Shown here piece after piece: positions 9,001 through 11,632 of a stretch of DNA of 11,632 nucleotides. Every line of letters begins with the position of its first letter. Within the stretch, counting starts at the first letter, position 1. Made by a program: the position numbers and the translations under genes. The stretch is from NCBI GenBank assembly GCA_013115135.1, contig JABANP010000931.1:1-11632 (forward strand), in the 5' to 3' direction. The DNA comes from Perkinsus olseni (Eukaryota > Perkinsozoa > Perkinsida > Perkinsidae). Below the pieces are notes generated by a model. It did no database searches. It saw only the letters and a program-made list of their open reading frames with translations, and had not been told where the DNA came from.

Positions 9001-9268
9001 TAAGAGTTCTAACCAGAACACTTCTCGACGAGGTCTACCTACTCATAGAATCAACACTATTGTCGACAAGCTTGGTGATGATGCTTCGGATTCATTCGAT
9101 GCGCACGTCTACGCTGTCGGTGCTGACTCTATGTCTATACAGTGTTATCGCTGTCTAGGGTCTGGTCATCCAGCTCGACTCTGTCGCGGCAAGATCAGTA
9201 AGCTAAGTTCGAGGTGTTCTAGGTGGATAGGCGACGGGTTTCACCAGAAACAAAAACAGACGCGGTAG
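6050..9268 (+). CDS. Giant Ser/Arg-rich retrotransposon Gag, broken in knuckle 2
   Basis: Gag packages element RNA. I chose the ATG at 6050 because an upstream extension would need a TTG start. The frame is 1072 codons, but only about 1058 are Gag; the last 14 come from the insertion at 9226. Residues 1 to about 560 are low-complexity, rich in Ser, Pro, Asp and Gly, and probably disordered. About 565-695 is an Arg/Ser block with an imperfect 57-bp duplication (7757-7813 and 7880-7936). It resembles an RS domain and may bind RNA. About 805-950 has the helical, charged look of a retrotransposon gag core (W-R-K-L, the L-S-D-Y-V-K-R-L-E region, F-D-D-F-V-D-L-L). A C-x2-C-x4-H-x4-C knuckle sits at 1032-1045. 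The next knuckle begins at once but is cut after C-S-R. Ser codons are strikingly often TCT. Confidence 0.85.
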   Translation: MQSSGMNRLGTVPNSRAFSYDSLGSPSTPPNQEPSTFSTTNDSLPVHSTGISFRTSEFNGSSPMSGPPLQGSMTNSMVSCRSLSSRSSSPLRGLSPATQVDRSRSQPSVSPSLLTSSIFMSPLGSTLSDGPSSQCSASLLGATDQSIRGAPDRSIVSDHHDDASINGYSMSPSRTNAQLASTAEQLHGFCSHPLYKDDQPRGQFGRAEVYALNCDGTILSMVPCNDSIMHCFSSSSMYVPSSKANFNALSTHQDDGSPSPVSSTRSYGPSCTPTFGAPSMATQTPSSFPSLGTVLMAGTTPSSRTSKNKTYSGTPRYSSRIAKLNSELGKVDPSKGQYSKAPPGDSPGADDANIADSSKTGIDDDSKRSSGDDTVQVPAGDSRSSNDPLREVSNPIEQSHTDDDPDASPAHPGKTTSTDINQDENSKHSPILPANLVVPPASGSTSTGVYSHLPGVPMPPSIGLPHQPGASLSDPKGPYPIPVDPFASGVYPQPPQGASNFRWGYIPGPHGHLSLVPYSVAASPVMVPSMPDAINVDTVYNDNEGLKQSTLRGSLPSDQQVPCGGGSKGSRHSSSSHSKASRNGKVQGSRPSRDSHYESSRRGRAHGSGTSRHSTSSHSRTSSNGRAHGSSSRHSRGPYPRNGDATSSRHSRRSRIEPSRSRSSNGHHRVTLRRSRRSNASRSSSSSRRSSLLSEGSLPPRRHDSKRPPINLSDGFAIRPLPGVGHGRQDNRFYQPPNRAAPSYGSNCPGCGSQPCRTRISMKDYDVARSIAEKKPLRPVFKGEGDLRSGSTIVREIDSVLEGHDAVTRYLWASSNIEPSTWRKLIKGMPPPAKCYLDYERHLDHLRGRIRSLYDNDDAIAKAKVNFVMCEQSKSETLSDYVKRLEAIVTELHLMGIMTYEYDMKRRLYDGLQSDDLRDKVDRELGDGNVSFDDFVDLLTGFERRRLGRVQRQVLYDQMAKSHLNSKDETEAAAGSTSDKNPKSKSSNQNTSRRGLPTHRINTIVDKLGDDASDSFDAHVYAVGADSMSIQCYRCLGSGHPARLCRGKISKLSSRCSRWIGDGFHQKQKQTR
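7757..7936 (+). repeat. 57-bp imperfect direct repeat in the gag RS region
   Basis: Bases 7757-7813 and 7880-7936 align over 57 bp without gaps, both starting TCTCGCCATTCTA and ending in a GGT codon. Further partial copies of TCTCGCCA-TTCTAG follow near 7948 and 7992. The repeat keeps the reading frame and codes an S-R-H-S / S-S-H-S-x-x-S type unit. Confidence 0.7.
9219..9225 (+). repeat. Left target-site duplication CTAGGTG
   Basis: The same seven bases recur at 11237-11243, immediately after the 2-kb insertion. Joining the gag frame across one copy completes a second C-x2-C-x4-H-x4-C knuckle, so the duplication marks the insertion point. Confidence 0.75.
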
Positions 9269-9318
9269 CGGGCTCGCCGCACGGAACATTTCCGGGCGAG
9301 CGAGACTAATCCGTCGCC
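9230..9318 (+). other. Nested stem structure at left end of the insertion
   Basis: The outer arms GGCGACGG (9230-9237) and CCGTCGCC (9311-9318) pair perfectly over 8 bp. Inside them GCTCGCC (9272-9278) pairs with GGCGAGC (9295-9301). The outer stem starts four bases from the insertion boundary, so it may be a terminal structure recognised during mobilisation. Confidence 0.5.
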
Positions 9319-9510
9319 AGCCTGCGCATAAGGCTAAAGGTGGCCCAGAAAAGTGGTCTTTTTTTCTGTTCACCGTCAGAATTTTCTCAAACTTTGCAAA
9401 GAGGTGCCAAATGGTCCAACTAAGACAGCACGCGAATGTTGGTCAAAATCTGTCGAGTAGTTCTCGAGAAATAACTTAAAACATTTCATGTGTGTGCGTA
9501 CAACTTAGAG

Positions 9511-9593
9511 ACATCTGCGCAAGATTAGGTCTGTCTCTGCGCACAATGAAACTGTCTCCGCGCAAGATTACGATGTCTCCTCGCGCAATCACT
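9511..9593 (+). repeat. Imperfect 21-bp tandem repeat, four units
   Basis: The units at 9511-9532, 9533-9553, 9554-9574 and 9575-9593 share a core of GTCTC-GCGCAAGATTA. The last unit is degenerate and runs directly into the tRNA-like segment. Confidence 0.6.
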
Positions 9594-9657
9594 AGTCGAG
9601 TAGGCCGAGCGATCGACTGGAAATCTCCTTCACCCAGGTTCGATCCTGGCACACCAC
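9592..9657 (+). other. tRNA-Ser-like segment with A and B boxes
   Basis: AGGCCGAGCGATCGACTGGAAATC (about 9602-9625) resembles the D-arm to anticodon region of tRNA-Ser, with a GGA anticodon in C-T-GGA-A-A context. GGTTCGATCC near 9638-9647 fits a B box. The acceptor arms do not pair and the anticodon stem is mostly mismatched, so this is not a functional tRNA. It could be the head of a tRNA-derived SINE or an internal Pol III promoter. Confidence 0.5.
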
Positions 9658-9770
9658 AGTTCTCATACAAATTTTTGAACGTGCAGCAGAAATCCTGAGA
9701 TGATGTTTAGGACGATAGCTAAATTGTTATGATCGATCAGGTAATCTAATATATCGACCATAGAAGACGT

Positions 9771-9856
9771 TGCACATGTATGACGAATGACGTGCATTGT
9801 GCATTCAGTGCACTGCACTTGATTTGTGCATTATTCACTTCATTATGCACTGTGCA
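9771..9856 (+). repeat. TGCA-rich cluster
   Basis: Eight TGCA tetramers occur in 86 bases, mostly as GTGCA or TGCAC, forming small overlapping palindromes. The function is unknown. Confidence 0.45.
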
Positions 9857-9884
9857 TGACGCGTCGCGGGAGTGCTCAGGAAAT

Positions 9885-9915
9885 GCGGTTCGGACAGGTT
9901 TGCTGGCCGAACCGC
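9885..9915 (+). other. Hairpin with 9-bp perfect stem
   Basis: GCGGTTCGG (9885-9893) and CCGAACCGC (9907-9915) are perfect inverted repeats around a 13-base loop. It lies within the 2-kb insertion. Confidence 0.5.
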
Positions 9916-10253
9916 CCCAGAAAACAAGAATGTCGGTTTCCTTTCTTTCTCTACCACCGTTTGCGTTATGCGATCTACCTTGTACCGCCGGTACGTCGTC
10001 CGGTGAGGGAGAAACGACTGACAACCGACAGGACGATTATTTTTAGTTATATTCTCACCGTCTATGCGTTGCTCGCACCCGCATCCTTGGTGGACGGAGG
10101 CCTCGCTCTATGCGGGGTACCTCACAAATGTAGCGGCCCGAGCGGGGAAGGACCCGCGAGGGCCTAGGGCGAGCGCGGGTGGCCACCGACACCGGGAACT
10201 ATCTTACAAAATTGCAGCTGAAGCGAGCGATTTTTTGAATCACCCATACGATT

Positions 10254-10316
10254 TTCCTGAAATTTTGCATGATCACTTGGATCGTTAATAATAGTGATTA
10301 TGCAAATTTTCAGGAA
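10254..10316 (+). other. 24-bp imperfect foldback
   Basis: The arms at 10254-10277 and 10293-10316 are reverse complements apart from two mismatches, with a 15-base AT-rich loop. This is the longest hairpin noticed in the insertion. It could be a foldback remnant, a recombination site or a transcript 3'-end structure. Confidence 0.6.
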
Positions 10317-10610
10317 TTTTCACCGTCTAGTATTGGAGAACTAACTTGAAGTGGACGCAATTTTCGGTGACGCGGCGCACAAAGGAGACAGAACTACGCT
10401 CCGCTGCTGAAATGATGCACGTTTCAGGATTTGCGTCTCCACGCTGTGAAGACTTCAAAACTGCCGCAGTTCGCATGAGTTTCGGCCAGGATATTCACAG
10501 TTGCAGTATAGTCCATATCCTACGAGCTCAGAGGTTGAGTGCGCATCTGTGTGGAGAACTAACGTTCTCGGGCGCGCGCTAATACAGATCAAAAAGCGCA
10601 CGCCACTGCC

Positions 10611-10646
10611 GGGTCCGGGTTCAGGTTCGGGTTCAGGTTCGGGTTG
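10611..10646 (+). repeat. GGTTCR-type hexamer tandem repeat
   Basis: Six consecutive hexamers alternate between GGGTTC and AGGTTC after a leading GGGTCC, ending GGGTTG. It is a simple G-rich microsatellite with quadruplex potential. Confidence 0.65.
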
Positions 10647-10732
10647 ATGAGCCCACCTTCGTGCTCTGTGACACAGGGTCCGTGCGCAGTACTGACGTTG
10701 CACCAACGGTTCGCCGACGCTACGGGACAGTT

Positions 10733-10749
10733 AGTAACTGTCAGTTACT
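10733..10749 (+). other. Perfect 8-bp palindrome with 1-base centre
   Basis: AGTAACTG, T, CAGTTACT. This is operator-like in form, but no binding factor can be proposed. Confidence 0.4.
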
Positions 10750-10963
10750 GCAGCGTATCACGAGTACTTCATGGTCTCTGAAGGTTACCTTTCGAGGAGT
10801 ACAGCTGGCTTTCGCGTATGGACATTGCTCTACGCTGTTCGGGAAGATAGACATATTAGGATTGGCAATACAATGTCCAGTGGCGTGATTGCTTCACCTC
10901 GGAGGTCGGTGCCTCCGGTACTCAAACTTTGACCCTCAAAGACGAATTCACAACGCCAAGCTC

Positions 10964-11006
10964 GCGGCCCGGGCTGCGTCCTCCATCGGAGAGCTGCCCG
11001 GGCCGC
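10964..11006 (+). other. GC-rich hairpin with 11-bp perfect stem
   Basis: GCGGCCCGGGC (10964-10974) pairs with GCCCGGGCCGC (10996-11006). A second CTCC/GGAG stem can form within the 21-base loop. It is very stable and lies near the right end of the insertion. Confidence 0.55.
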
Positions 11007-11236
11007 ACACACGCTCTCATCTGCATCGCTTGCCTCCTGTCTCCACACCTACACCTATCACTTGCCTTACTTGTGCCTTCCCACGGCATGTACGACCCGC
11101 TCATCCATTCCACTGCTCTTTGTTTCGCTGGTTCCCGTATTTCGCTGCATGTATCGCGGACTAATACGACCTCCATCGCAACACAATGAATGCCTAACTC
11201 GAGATCGCACGTCTAGCGGCTTTGCTGCGAGTGTGC

Positions 11237-11243
11237 CTAGGTG
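11237..11243 (+). repeat. Right target-site duplication CTAGGTG
   Basis: This is identical to 9219-9225 and directly follows the insertion. The bases before the two copies differ (TT versus GC), so the duplication is seven bases long. Confidence 0.75.
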
Positions 11244-11606
11244 TGGTAACCCTAACCACGAGTCTGATGATTGTCAAGTCCCTGATAAAGCTCTCTACTG
11301 TCAACGGTGCAGAAGGAAGGGGCATCTACCCTATGTCTGTCCTGCCGATCAGCCTGTCCAAGACACTGACTCTAAGACCTCTAAGAAGAGCTCTAGGCGG
11401 CCGACTAAGCAGCAGTCTAAGCCTAATGGTAAAGGTCCGTCACCTTCTGCACCTTCTACGCCACCTGCTAACGCCAAGGTCTCTAATAACAAGACCACGG
11501 CCCATCTGGTGTCTAACAAGGGCTCCGACTCCTACATAAGGGTGTCTGCAGCTAATGGACCTGATCTACAACTTCCTCAGTCCCATGTCCTCCACTCTTC
11601 ATCTAG
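11237..11606 (+). pseudogene. Gag 3' fragment with zinc knuckles 2 and 3
   Basis: This continues the gag frame after the 2-kb insertion. The first codons complete knuckle 2 (the C-G-N-P-N-H-E-S-D-D-C half), followed by a full knuckle C-Q-R-C-x4-H-x4-C. A Lys/Ser/Pro-rich linker comes next, and then a stretch that would lead toward the protease. It shares the TCT-rich Ser usage of the upstream gag. It has no start of its own. The reading frame is closed at 11622 by sequence that appears to belong to another insertion. Confidence 0.75.
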
Positions 11607-11632
11607 CAACACTCGCAGCTGAGCCGCTAGAC
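11607..11632 (-). mobile_element. End of a second, inverted copy of the insertion
   Basis: The reverse complement of these 26 bases matches 11211-11236, the right end of the 2-kb insertion, at 22 positions without gaps. The adjacent gag bases read CTAGATG on the same strand, against CTAGGTG at the first insertion. The rest of the copy is outside the window. Confidence 0.6.

Larger units (their letters stand above)
9226..11236 (+). mobile_element. 2011-bp non-coding insertion splitting gag
   Basis: This lies between two CTAGGTG copies and interrupts the gag frame inside its second zinc knuckle. No coding frame in it resembles a known protein. It contains nested stems at the left end, a 21-bp tandem repeat and a tRNA-Ser-like stretch. 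It also has a TGCA-rich block, GGTTCR hexamers and several perfect or near-perfect hairpins. No terminal inverted repeat between its own two ends and no poly-A tail were found. Its last 26 bases match, inverted, the window end at 11607-11632. It is probably a non-autonomous element of unknown class. It may be a composite of several smaller insertions. Confidence 0.7.
5861..11632 (+). mobile_element. Plus-strand LTR retrotransposon, 5' part, interrupted
   Basis: The evidence is a large gag frame, a retrotransposon gag core and three CCHC knuckles. Protease, reverse transcriptase, integrase and the 3' LTR lie beyond the right edge or are lost. The start given is the TATA-like box; the true LTR start is not known. 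A 2011-bp insertion (9226-11236) and the beginning of a second one (from 11607) interrupt it. It differs from the minus-strand element at the left end: no sequence shared between the two leaders was noticed. Confidence 0.65.

Noticed and set aside
9592..9657. Functional tRNA-Ser gene
   Set aside because: Acceptor arms do not pair, the anticodon stem is mismatched and the T arm cannot form five proper pairs with a seven-base loop.
10611..10646. Interstitial telomere repeat
   Set aside because: The hexamers are GGTTCR, not a TTTAGGG or TTAGGG type, and the array is short.
9746..11176. Many 70-110 codon frames on both strands in the insertion
   Set aside because: They overlap one another on several frames, show biased residues from GC-rich or repeat sequence, and resemble no family.
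11211..11632. A 422-bp element with terminal inverted repeats
   Set aside because: The interior is gag sequence that continues the frame and knuckle from 9225. Two facing copies of one insertion end explain the inverted repeat better.

Overview
The window is eukaryotic nuclear DNA. One gene can be assembled only by removing a series of 43-57 bp GT-AG introns, and the rest is dominated by LTR-retrotransposon sequence (Ty3/gypsy-type RNase H-integrase, and gag with CCHC zinc knuckles). There are no bacterial operon or Shine-Dalgarno signals. Very short introns plus large gypsy-type elements fit a protist, and a Perkinsus-like alveolate is my best guess, but that is inference.

Layout from left to right. 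(1) 1-3159: a compact LTR retroelement on the minus strand. Two direct repeats of about 320 bp with TG...CA ends (1-320 and 2842-3159) differ at only a few positions. They enclose one intact 800-codon RNase H-integrase reading frame (411-2813), with no gag, protease or reverse transcriptase. (2) 3160-5050: a minus-strand gene of the GILT family (gamma-interferon-inducible lysosomal thiol reductase). Domain 1 (exons 1-6, 5050-4076) has the CPYC active site and the CQHG/EC/N/C signature. A 51-bp intron with the usual phase then leads into a second GILT domain (4028-3250). Its CPYC is replaced by DPAS and it carries a 1-nt frameshift. Intron positions and phases match domain 1, so the second domain arose by internal duplication. 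The gene runs downstream into the LTR element, and its last exon is not visible. (3) 5051-5860: intergenic DNA holding the gene's upstream region and probably the start of the next element. (4) 5861-11606: the 5' part of a second, plus-strand LTR retrotransposon. It has a TATA-like box, a leader, and a very large Ser/Arg-rich gag from ATG 6050 with a gag core domain and three CCHC knuckles.

The second knuckle is split by a 2011-bp non-coding insertion (9226-11236) flanked by the 7-bp duplication CTAGGTG. The insertion carries nested stems at its left end, an imperfect 21-bp tandem repeat, a tRNA-Ser-like stretch with a B box, and several strong hairpins. Its last 26 bases reappear in inverted orientation at 11607-11632, against a second CTAGRTG target. 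A second, oppositely oriented copy of the same undescribed element therefore seems to begin at the window edge. The two most interesting items are this site-preferring element and the tandem GILT gene with a catalytically dead second domain.
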